Shown here: piece by piece, positions 1-5,765 of the stretch
How the letters are laid out: the number at the start of each line of letters is the position of its first letter
Position numbering within the stretch: the stretch's first letter is position 1
Assembly (NCBI GenBank): GCA_031283905.1
Contig: JAITAW010000014.1
Span: 1-12,756 of the forward strand
Direction of reading: 5' to 3'
Length of the DNA stretch: 12,756 bases
Origin: Treponema sp.
GTDB lineage: Bacteria; Spirochaetota; Spirochaetia; Treponematales; Breznakiellaceae
Translations under genes and position numbers: made by a program
Notes under the pieces: generated by a model
What the model was told of the DNA's origin: nothing
Seen by the model: only the letters and a program-made list of their open reading frames with translations
The model's database searches: none

Positions 1-92
1 AAGGATGGGTCTTCTTTTGCCGCGAAGGTTTTGTGTTCTTCCCAGTATTTCTGCCATTTTGGTTCGATTTCACTAAACGGGTATTTTGCCAA
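1..92 (-). CDS. leuS: Leucyl-tRNA synthetase, N-terminal fragment
   Basis: Cytoplasmic class I aminoacyl-tRNA synthetase that charges tRNA-Leu. Only the first 30 codons are inside the window; the gene continues off the left edge. The translation begins (M)AKYPFSEIEPKWQKYW and continues through EEHKTF to EDPS, the characteristic start of bacterial LeuRS, in which a short helix with two tryptophans precedes the catalytic Rossmann fold. The start is a TTG at 90-92, chosen because homology begins exactly there and an AGGAG Shine-Dalgarno (101-105 on this strand) lies 8 bases upstream. It has its own promoter and a leader hairpin (see 159-187 and 114-139). Identification is by family memory from a short stretch, but the match is specific. 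Confidence 0.9.
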   Translation of the reverse strand, partial: MAKYPFSEIEPKWQKYWEEHKTFAAKEDPS

Positions 93-113
93 GGTACTGT
101 CTCCTACTAATGG

Positions 114-139
114 GTGGAACGCCGCCACCGGCATTCCAC
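114..139 (-). promoter_or_regulatory. Hairpin in the leuS leader
   Basis: Inverted repeat in the predicted leuS 5' UTR: arms of ten bases (GTGGAATGCC / GGCGTTCCAC, one U-G pair) around a six-base loop. It ends 8 bases before the AGGAG ribosome binding site. There is no T-run after it, so it is not an intrinsic terminator. A role in controlling translation or mRNA stability is inference. Confidence 0.55.
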
Positions 140-158
140 TTGCGGTATTTTAGGAAAT

Positions 159-187
159 AGATTATTCTATAGAATAAAAAATTGCAA
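159..187 (-). promoter_or_regulatory. leuS promoter
   Basis: On the minus strand, TTGCAA (182-187) and TAATCT (159-164) are separated by 17 bases, a good sigma70-type pair. Predicted transcription start is near 152, giving a leader of about 60 bases before the TTG start. The same -35 hexamer (TTGCAA) is found before the HEAT-like protein gene at 4372. Confidence 0.6.
162..177. promoter_or_regulatory. 16-bp perfect palindrome in the leuS promoter
   Basis: TTATTCTATAGAATAA is a perfect 16-base palindrome that fills the spacer end and overlaps the -10 box of the leuS promoter. The location is what one expects of a repressor operator. No regulator is identified; resemblance to AT-rich operators of the Fur/PerR kind is only loose. 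Confidence 0.4.
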
Positions 188-300
188 TAGAGGGGAACCA
201 TCTGCAAGTCCTGTTCTAATTGTAAAAAATTGTAACAACAAGAAAGCGCGGAGCGGAGCCGGGCTGGACGCAAGGCCGCTGTGCGGAAACAGGGGTTCCG

Positions 301-423
301 TTGAATTACGCGGATCTGCGCTATTTTGAAAAGAAATCAGATTATTACCGCGCATTGGAATATGAAATTAAATTACACGACGCCATCCGCGCATCGCCGC
401 CCGCTTACACCGCCCCTTCATAA
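301..423 (+). CDS. Possible small ORF or gene remnant, 40 aa
   Basis: A TTG-initiated reading frame preceded by AGGGG (291-295, five bases away) gives a 40-residue product beginning LNYADLRYFEKKSDYY and ending in a TAA at 421-423. It overlaps the 3' end of alr by 19 bases on the opposite strand. The amino-acid mix (aromatic and charged, with a helix-like stretch) looks more like real protein than a random frame, so this may be a small gene or the remnant of a larger one. I recognise no family and see no clear promoter. The rest of the 93-404 gap holds the leuS promoter, palindrome and leader hairpin; I see no terminator for alr. Confidence 0.25.
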   Translation: MNYADLRYFEKKSDYYRALEYEIKLHDAIRASPPAYTAPS

Positions 424-1544
424 ACTCTCGGCACCCGCTTGTTGATGTTGCAGGTGATTTCATAGGGGATGGTGCGCAGGATTTCCGCCATGTCCGCGGC
501 GGTGAAGGCGGGTTTCATTCCGAAAATGGTAACTTTTTCAAATTTTTTATACGTAGCGCCGTCCGTTCCCAGATCAACCAAACATTGATCCATACATATT
601 CTTCCTACAACCGGATACTGTTTGCCTTTAATAAGCACGGAATAATTATTTGAAAGGAGACGGTTCAAGCCGTCCCCATAGCCGATTGGAATGGTGGCTA
701 TGGTCGTGTCGCGCGGGGCTGTCCATGTCCTGCCGTAAGAAACGCTCTCTCCTTTCCTCACCTGTTTGATGTACACAATGTGGGAAACCAGTTCCATGAC
801 AGGCTCAAGCGGTTCAAGTCCCGCAAGCGCGGTATCCGGCGTGTAACCGTACAGCATGATACCGGGACGCGCCATGTCAAACCATGCGCCTTCGTGAAGC
901 AGGACGCCGCCCGAAGCGGCGGCATGTACGATGCCGGGATCAACGCCCGCTTTTTTTACGGCGTCAACGGCGCGGACAAACCGGCGGAGTTGCTCCTGTG
1001 TGTACCGGATATTTTCGGGCTTTTGCGAATCCGAGACGGCTAAATGCGTAGCCACGCCCTCAAGCCGCAGATGCGAAAGCGACGCGATAAAGCGGGCAAG
1101 CGCCGCCGCTTCCTCCGGCGGACAACCAATCCGCCCCATGCCCGTATCCACCTTGAGGTGAACCGCGATGCCGCAGGCAACGCCGGAGGCGTTCAGCGAT
1201 GCCGCAACTTGGTCTAGACCCGCGGCCAATTCCTTGTCTCCGACAAGCGGCGTAAGCCCGCGCGAGACCACGGCCTCATATTCACCGGGCATGGGAAACG
1301 AAAGGAGGAGTATAGGCGCGTCAATGCCCGCGGCGCGTAATTCCGCGCCTTCATCTACGGTTGCCACGGCAAGATACCGTACGCCCGCTTCAAGGCTCGC
1401 CTTTGCGACCGGTACCGCGCCGTGTCCGTAGGCGTCCGCCTTTACCGGCGCACAGATAAGCCGCCTCTCTCAGACCCTCTCCCGTATCAGGCGTTTGTTC
1501 CGCTTGAGGTTGTCTATGTGGATGACGGCTTGTGTCGCTCTCAT
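405..1544 (-). pseudogene. alr: Alanine racemase with in-frame TGA at codon 25
   Basis: PLP-dependent enzyme that converts L- to D-alanine for peptidoglycan. Read through the stop, the frame encodes about 379 residues, a normal length. The PLP-binding lysine is K35 in VKADAYGHG, the catalytic tyrosine is Y270 in GESVSYGRTW, and GRICMDQ and ITCNINKRVPRVY are typical of the C-terminal domain. The ATG (1542-1544) lies 11 bases after the dksA stop, so the genes are probably co-transcribed; no clear Shine-Dalgarno precedes it. Codon 25 is TGA (1470-1472), between RERV and ERRLICAPVKADAYGHG, where homologues commonly carry Gly; one GGA-to-TGA change explains it. No ATG, GTG or TTG occurs between the stop and K35, so restart downstream would lose the PLP lysine. 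Options: true pseudogene, UGA readthrough, or sequence error. Confidence 0.85.
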
Positions 1545-1554
1545 ACGTGTATAG

Positions 1555-1911
1555 TTACCGGGTTCTTCTTTCTTCCAGCGACTTGCAGTTGATGCACATC
1601 AGCGCGTAAGGGATCGCTTCGAGCCTGTCTCGCGGAATACGTTTGCCGCACCGTATGCACAACCCGTATTTGCCCTGCTGGATGCGGGTCAACGCGGAAT
1701 CGATCAATTTAAGCCGCTTCATATCCTGAACGCCAAGCGCTTCAAGCATTTTGCGATCAATATCATCGGAAGCGCTGTCTACAAGATCTTTTGGGTCAAG
1801 TCCTTCCATGATTTTTCTAAAATCCGCGTTGCCGGCTGTAAGATTTGATATAAGTTCTTTCTTAATATCCACCAGCTTTTCTCTCATTCGTTCAATAAAT
1901 TCCTGATCCAT
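1555..1911 (-). CDS. dksA: DksA/TraR-family zinc-finger transcription regulator
   Basis: 118-residue protein of the DksA/TraR family. These bind the RNA polymerase secondary channel and, with ppGpp, adjust transcription of rRNA and amino-acid genes. Residues 1-75 are charged and helical, fitting the coiled-coil finger; DLVDSA matches the DxxDxA tip motif of DksA that points at the polymerase active site. The C-terminal part has four cysteines spaced C-x2-C-x17-C-x2-C (CIRCGKRIPRDR, then CINCKSLEER), the zinc site. The start is ATG 1909-1911 with GGAGG five bases upstream; an upstream extension of the frame to 1998 runs through the leader hairpin and lacks a ribosome site. It is the first gene of a probable dksA-alr unit. 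Whether it is the functional DksA or a paralogue cannot be told here. Confidence 0.85.
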   Translation of the reverse strand: MDQEFIERMREKLVDIKKELISNLTAGNADFRKIMEGLDPKDLVDSASDDIDRKMLEALGVQDMKRLKLIDSALTRIQQGKYGLCIRCGKRIPRDRLEAIPYALMCINCKSLEERRTR

Positions 1912-1945
1912 AAGAACCTCCGTTAAAATGTAAAAATCTAGCGTT

Positions 1946-1977
1946 TTTCCCAAAACTGCTTTGCGCGTTTTGGGAAA
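1946..1977 (-). promoter_or_regulatory. Strong hairpin in the dksA leader
   Basis: Perfect 11-bp inverted repeat, TTTCCCAAAAC and GTTTTGGGAAA, around a 10-base loop. It lies 34 bases upstream of the dksA start. On the minus strand a T5 run follows about ten bases after the stem, too far for a standard terminator. The structure also overlaps the -35 box of the plus-strand promoter at 1961. It could be a regulatory leader structure or the terminator of an upstream minus transcript; the choice is open. Confidence 0.5.
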
Positions 1978-1989
1978 GCCCTCTATACA
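1961..1989 (+). promoter_or_regulatory. Promoter of the 25-codon plus-strand unit
   Basis: TTGCGC (1961-1966) and TATACA (1984-1989) are exactly 17 bases apart on the plus strand. Predicted start of transcription is about 1996, a few bases before the GAGAGG ribosome site at 2001-2006. A second plus-strand -10 (TATAAT 2044-2049 with TTGGTT at 2022-2027) lies inside the small ORF. Confidence 0.45.
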
Positions 1990-2013
1990 GATGCTCACAT
2001 GAGAGGCTTTTCA

Positions 2014-2091
2014 ATGCCCAGTTGGTTTGATAAAGCCTCATTATATAATCGGCAGATGGCGGCGTTTATGGAGTGGTTATTGAGCCGGTAA
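2014..2091 (+). CDS. Small protein of 25 aa with its own promoter and terminator
   Basis: ATG at 2014, TAA at 2089-2091, preceded by GAGAGG (2001-2006) at seven bases spacing. The product, from MPSWFDKASLY to MEWLLSR, has two tryptophans, alternates hydrophobic and polar residues and could form a short amphipathic helix. A plus-strand promoter lies just upstream, and an intrinsic terminator begins inside the last codons. Together these make a complete transcription unit of about 115 bases, divergent from dksA and antisense to the dksA upstream region. I do not recognise the peptide. The RNA could instead act as a small RNA, or the peptide could be the remnant of a longer gene, but the intact signals argue against simple decay. 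Confidence 0.4.
   Translation: MPSWFDKASLYNRQMAAFMEWLLSR
2040..2045 (-). promoter_or_regulatory. Candidate -10 box for dksA
   Basis: The minus strand carries a perfect TATAAT here, within the palindrome ATTATATAAT (2040-2049). No good -35 hexamer stands 16-18 bases upstream (the 17-base position reads TAAACG). If used, it gives a dksA leader of about 120 bases that contains the 1946-1977 hairpin and is complementary to the small plus-strand transcript. Confidence 0.3.
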
Positions 2092-2110
2092 ACGAGTCCG
2101 GCATTTTTTT
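2084..2110 (+). terminator. Intrinsic terminator after the 25-codon ORF
   Basis: GCCGG (2084-2088) pairs with CCGGC (2098-2102) across a nine-base loop and is followed by A and seven T residues (2104-2110). The stem overlaps the last two codons and stop of the small ORF. It faces the plus strand, where no other gene precedes it. Confidence 0.6.
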
Positions 2111-2120
2111 ACTTTTTTTA

Positions 2121-2185
2121 CCTTGCAACCGGATTTTTCCTCATAAAGGGATGCATCCGGCGAAACCGCCCTTTATGAAAAACCA
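2121..2185 (+). repeat. Dispersed repeat, copy A (partial)
   Basis: Shares the head CCTTGCAACCGGATTTTT with copies at 3081-3154 (inverted) and 5637-5710, including the T-rich run just before it. The tail differs: it forms a 10-bp hairpin, TCATAAAGGG (2141-2150) with CCCTTTATGA (2169-2178), whose loop contains the palindrome GGATGCATCC. It lies between the small-ORF terminator and the lipoprotein pseudogene. Confidence 0.5.
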
Positions 2186-2212
2186 TAGATGAACCTCTCT
2201 GTTACGGAACGC

Positions 2213-3003
2213 TCAACTTGACCCGTACCATGGAGGAGCGTTATGACCTTTGGATGCCGGGAGCTTGTCGTCCAAGACGGCGGCCAAGCCCGGCTTGCCA
2301 TTGAATATAGAAACAGGATTTTGGTTTGCGTAAGGTTTATGTACATATGGAGAGGAGTGAATCGGACTCCGCCGCAGTCCACAGATCGAGGAACTGCGCG
2401 GCGGTTTTGTCCGCCTGCGGAGCGCCATTAGTCCATCCTTGTAAGTCCAAAACCTCATAGATGCCGGTATTACGAGCGCTCGAAAATGCAGGGCAGAATT
2501 CCTCATCCATCGCGCCGATTAGTTTCGTGGTACCGGAATTGTCGTTAGCGTAGGCGATTATGTAAGGGAAAACCATCTTGGGATCGCCGATGCTTCAGCA
2601 TTGCGACCGAGTCGAGCGCTATATCGCCCTCCGAATCTCCGCCGATAAAGTTTTCCTTTTCCGCAAATGGCAGATCGTGGATGTCGAGATAGCGCGCTTC
2701 GACACTGGAAACAGTTGCCACGCACATTATCTTGGCCGCGCCCGGTCGAGGCTTCCACGCTGCCCGGGTCGTGTTGGAAAAAGCTCACCCCTTCAGAGGC
2801 AAAATCTACATTTGGAATCGTTATTGAAACGTTCAATAGAGCGGCGTTCCGCGCGTCCTTGGCAATCATTGCCGTTGCCGCGCCGACAGTCACGGGCAGG
2901 GTTTCAGTCCGGTCATGGAGGGGGGATCATTCGCCGCGCAGCCCGTTAGTACGCCCAACATCAAAAAGGCATGTACTATTTTTGCCTTAGCCGTGAGTTT
3001 CAT
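2213..3003 (-). pseudogene. Frameshifted lipoprotein gene, family unknown
   Basis: ATG 3001-3003, preceded by AGGAGG at 12 bases, opens a lipoprotein signal peptide MKLTAKAKIVHAFLMLGVLT followed by GC, with the lipobox cysteine at residue 22. That frame stops at TGA 2890-2892. Coding character then continues in other frames: DRTETLPVTVGAATAMIAKD to about FFQHDPG, next AAKIMCVATVSSVEARYLDI to about SVAMLKH, next DPKMVFPYIIAYANDNSG to about ESDSLL, and last PYVHKPYANQNPVSIFNGKP to a stop at 2213. At least four shifts are needed, so the gene is dead unless the sequence is poor. The first shift coincides with a G6 run (2920-2925); seven would restore that junction. The rebuilt product, about 260 residues, would be a surface or periplasmic lipoprotein. 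I recognise no domain. Confidence 0.6.
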
Positions 3004-3080
3004 ATTTGTTTCTTTCCTCCTGTTTTAATTTCATAAGGAAACACAAGAGCCGCGCCGCGCTGATAAACCGTAGACGTTAG

Positions 3081-3154
3081 TAAAGACAAAGCCCGCATTT
3101 ATGAAAGAGGACTTCCCTCTGTGAAGGGAAAAAATCCGGTCGCAAGGTAAAAAA
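3081..3154 (-). repeat. Dispersed repeat, copy B (inverted)
   Basis: Read on the minus strand it matches 5637-5710 almost end to end: CCTTGCGACCGGATTT, then GGGAAGTCCTCTTTCATAAA, then GCGGGCTTTGTCTTTA. It includes a 6-bp hairpin (TTCCCT / AGGGAA). It lies between the start of the lipoprotein pseudogene and the metallophosphoesterase gene, in inverted orientation to copies A and C. Confidence 0.65.
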
Positions 3155-3204
3155 GGGGAAAAGACTGGTCTTTCTTGCGGGTTTGTGGTACACTCTGCTC
3201 CGTT

Positions 3205-4272
3205 ATGGCTTCATCTTTTTTTATGGACATGCTTAACCCGCATTACGCTCTCACGGCCAATCTGGATATACGGCAAAACGGGAAAATACTCATCATAAGC
3301 GATTTTCACATGGGCGCGGGAGCGCGAGACGATCTCATTTACAATGGAAAATTCCTCGCGGATATTCTTGAAGGGTACTACTTCAAGAACGGGTGGACGC
3401 TGGCGCTGAACGGGGACATTGAAGAGTTGCAGCGGTATTCTCTCGCGGACATTCGGGAGCAGTGGCCAAACCTGTATCACGCTTTTGACCTTTTTCACGG
3501 CGGGAACCGCCTTTATAAAACGGTTGGAAACCACGATGAAAGCCTCCTTTTTGAAAAGCATTATCCGTATCCCCTTTACAACGCGATCAAAATCGATACG
3601 GGTTTTACGCCTATATATGTATTTCACGGGCACCAGTCTTCAAGGATGTATACTAATTACGGCGGCCTTTTGGAATTGAGCATACGGTACCTGCTCAAAC
3701 CGCTGGGCATCCGCAACGTATCGGGGAGAAGCCCGCGCCGGAGGTTTTATGTGGAACGGGAGGCGTACAACTTTTCCCTGAAGTGCAACTGCATTTCAAT
3801 TATAGGGCATACGCACCGCGTGCTTTTTGAATCATTGGGCAGGTTTGAGTACATCAAGTACGAGATTGAAAGGCTGTGCAGGGATTACCCTTCGGCAGCC
3901 GGGCCGGAGCGGGAACGCATCGCGTCCGAGGTTACGAATCTAAGGCTTGAGCTGGGTAAGTTGAAGCGGGCGGAAAAGCGCCACATTCTGAGGGGCAGTC
4001 TTTACGGAGAAGAAGTGCCGGTGCCCTGCGTGTTTAATTCAGGGTGCGCCATAGGGAAGCAGGGGATTTACGCTATAGAACTGGACTGCGAAAATATCAC
4101 GCTGGTGTATTGGTTTATTGAAGGGAAGCAGATGAAGTTCATAAATCGCGGCTGGTATAAGATTGAGGCGTTTGAAGGGACACGGTACCGGCGTTCAGTG
4201 CTGAATAGCGACCGGCTTGATTATGTAAACGCAAAGGTGGAATTGCTGGGGAAGCGGGAAAAGCGCGGTTAA
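3205..4272 (+). CDS. Calcineurin-like metallophosphoesterase
   Basis: 355-residue hydrolase with the complete two-metal phosphoesterase motif set: SDFHMG (D33, H35), NGDIEE (D71), GNHDE (N109, H110), FHGH (H141, H143) and GHTH (H202, H204). The region at about 215-262 is charged and helical and lies between the last metal motif and a C-terminal beta-rich part. No signal peptide or membrane segment is seen, so it is probably cytoplasmic. Substrate is unknown; the fold is shared with UDP-diacylglucosamine hydrolase and nucleotide phosphatases. I chose ATG 3205 because the frame upstream (to TTG 3175) lacks a ribosome site; ATG 3205 also lacks one, and a TGGTACACT extended -10 (TACACT 3189-3194) ends 10 bases before it, so the leader may be only a few bases. 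A 7-bp hairpin without a T-run (4279-4300) follows the stop. Confidence 0.85.
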   Translation: MASSFFMDMLNPHYALTANLDIRQNGKILIISDFHMGAGARDDLIYNGKFLADILEGYYFKNGWTLALNGDIEELQRYSLADIREQWPNLYHAFDLFHGGNRLYKTVGNHDESLLFEKHYPYPLYNAIKIDTGFTPIYVFHGHQSSRMYTNYGGLLELSIRYLLKPLGIRNVSGRSPRRRFYVEREAYNFSLKCNCISIIGHTHRVLFESLGRFEYIKYEIERLCRDYPSAAGPERERIASEVTNLRLELGKLKRAEKRHILRGSLYGEEVPVPCVFNSGCAIGKQGIYAIELDCENITLVYWFIEGKQMKFINRGWYKIEAFEGTRYRRSVLNSDRLDYVNAKVELLGKREKRG

Positions 4273-4371
4273 CGAAGGCGGTTCCAAAATGCCGGAACCG
4301 GCTCAACGGCTTGTTTCACCGGATCCGCCGGCTTTGGATACGGAGAATTGTCAAATTGGGAAAAGTTCTAG

Positions 4372-4400
4372 TTGCAATTTATTTCTATACATTATATACT
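4372..4400 (+). promoter_or_regulatory. Promoter giving a leaderless mRNA for the HEAT-like gene
   Basis: TTGCAA (4372-4377) and TATACT (4395-4400) are separated by 17 bases. The -10 box ends six bases before the ATG at 4407, so transcription should start at or within a base or two of the A of the start codon. There is no Shine-Dalgarno. Confidence 0.65.
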
Positions 4401-4406
4401 TTCCAT

Positions 4407-5576
4407 ATGAAACGTTTAATAATAATTGCTCTTTTGAGCTTCAGCGTTCCGGCGCTTTTTGCCGATGAAGAGTTGGACTTCTACACGGAACAGTTCAACA
4501 ATGCGGGTACGGTTCTTGAGCAGCTTGGTATTGTGAAAACCGTAATTAGTCAGGATGCCGCCGATGCGAGCGGCTTTTATGCGGCGGCGTTGGGCAGGCT
4601 GCTTTCCGAGTATCCCAACGTGAAATCGGCGCAGGAAAGTCAAGCCGCGGATGAAATGGCGATTCTTCTTGTTCAGGAACTCGGAAAAGGCGGGGACGCC
4701 GAATCCGGGCAGAATGTGTGGAGAGTGGTTAAAACATTTTCCAACGCGATGGTAAAGTCCGAGTCGCTTATCGCCCTGGGACAGATGAACGCAACGGACC
4801 TGATTCCCCATGTGGCGCAGCTTTTGGTTGACACCACTACCCGGGGACCGGTAAACCGCACATCGGGAGAGCGCATCGCCTATGGCGCCATAACATCTCT
4901 TGCAACCTATAAGGATCCGTCTGGTTATATACCGGTTTTCTTTGCGGCAAACGGCTGGTACCAGAGCTGGGTTAAAAAAGCCGCGAACGAGGCGCTGCCC
5001 CTTATCGCGGAGGATCCCGCGGAGCAGTTGACAACGGTCATTCAAGACGCCGCGTATACGTTCGATCAGAAGTTGCTTGCGCTCAGAACCATTGAACGGT
5101 CGAGTACATCCGATGAAAATAAAGTTAAAGCGGCGACAACCGCCCTTATCCTGGGATGGGCCGGATATTCAGCGGATCCTGACGTGCAGTACAAACGGGT
5201 GCAGATGCGGAAAACGGCTCTTGGCGTGATAAGCGCCTATGGCGCCGGCGATGACGCGGCTTCCATCCTCAACTATCTGAACTGGTCATACCGGTACGCG
5301 GCGGATGCTGAAGAGCAGCTTACCGCTGTCAGCGCCTTGTCGAAAGTGGCGAACGATGAAGCGGTTCAGTATCTGGGTACCTATACCATTGAGATTAACG
5401 AGAAAAAAGCCCGCGGTACGCTTACTGCACAGGACGAACGCCGCATCCGCGCGCTGATTGCGGGTCTCGGCGGCACCCACAACCAGGCGGCAAAAAATTA
5501 TCTGCAAGCGGTTCTTTCTATAAATTGGACCAATCAAATACATAAAATCACCCAACAGGCTTTGAGCAACCTGTAA
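4407..5576 (+). CDS. Secreted HEAT-repeat-like protein
   Basis: 389-residue protein with a clear signal peptide (MKRLIIIALLSFSVPALFA, then DEE), no lipobox, hence exported to the periplasm or beyond. The rest is almost wholly helical, with repeated units of the type seen in HEAT/ARM scaffolds, for example VKSESLIALGQMNATDLIPH, AEEQLTAVSALSKVANDEAV and a unit near the C-terminus. Such proteins are binding scaffolds rather than enzymes; the partner is unknown. The start at ATG 4407 is set by the signal peptide; the frame runs open upstream to 4311, but that part contains the promoter. It follows the metallophosphoesterase by 134 bases and is closed by a strong terminator. Assignment to HEAT is from repeat rhythm, not from a specific family match. 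Confidence 0.7.
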   Translation: MKRLIIIALLSFSVPALFADEELDFYTEQFNNAGTVLEQLGIVKTVISQDAADASGFYAAALGRLLSEYPNVKSAQESQAADEMAILLVQELGKGGDAESGQNVWRVVKTFSNAMVKSESLIALGQMNATDLIPHVAQLLVDTTTRGPVNRTSGERIAYGAITSLATYKDPSGYIPVFFAANGWYQSWVKKAANEALPLIAEDPAEQLTTVIQDAAYTFDQKLLALRTIERSSTSDENKVKAATTALILGWAGYSADPDVQYKRVQMRKTALGVISAYGAGDDAASILNYLNWSYRYAADAEEQLTAVSALSKVANDEAVQYLGTYTIEINEKKARGTLTAQDERRIRALIAGLGGTHNQAAKNYLQAVLSINWTNQIHKITQQALSNL

Positions 5577-5599
5577 CTTTCAATCAGAAGTATGAACCC

Positions 5600-5634
5600 C
5601 GCGCCGCCCCTGGTCGGGCGGCGCGATTTTTTTT
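5600..5634 (+). terminator. Intrinsic terminator after the HEAT-like gene
   Basis: Perfect 10-bp GC stem, CGCGCCGCCC (5600-5609) and GGGCGGCGCG (5616-5625), six-base loop, then A and eight T residues (5627-5634). It starts 24 bases after the stop codon. Confidence 0.9.
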
Positions 5635-5636
5635 GT

Positions 5637-5710
5637 CCTTGCGACCGGATTTCTTTTCACAAAGGGAAGTCCTCTTTCATAAATGCTCATAAACGCGGGC
5701 TTTGTCTTTA
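5637..5710 (+). repeat. Dispersed repeat, copy C
   Basis: Same element as 3081-3154 in the opposite orientation. It shares CCTTGCGACCGGATTT at the head, AAAGGGAAGTCCTCTTTCAT in the middle and GCGGGCTTTGTCTTTA at the tail. It differs by a short deletion that removes the small hairpin and an insertion of about eight bases that repeats CATAAA. A further short stem without T-run (5721-5741, GGGGCG / CGCCCC) lies between it and the end of moxR. Confidence 0.65.
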
Positions 5711-5765
5711 GTGAGGGAGCGGGGCGTACATAGTGCGCCCCATGGAGGCCGTGGCGGGCAGTTGG

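Noticed and set aside
1470..1472. General reassignment of UGA (Trp or Gly) in this organism
   Set aside because: All other genes use TGG for Trp and ordinary Gly codons, and no other intact gene has an internal TGA; one site in alr is not enough.
4416..5045. 209-codon minus-strand frame under the HEAT-like gene
   Set aside because: Shadow of the real plus-strand gene, which has a signal peptide, promoter and terminator.
5721..5741. GGGGCG/CGCCCC stem as terminator of moxR
   Set aside because: No T-run follows on either strand.
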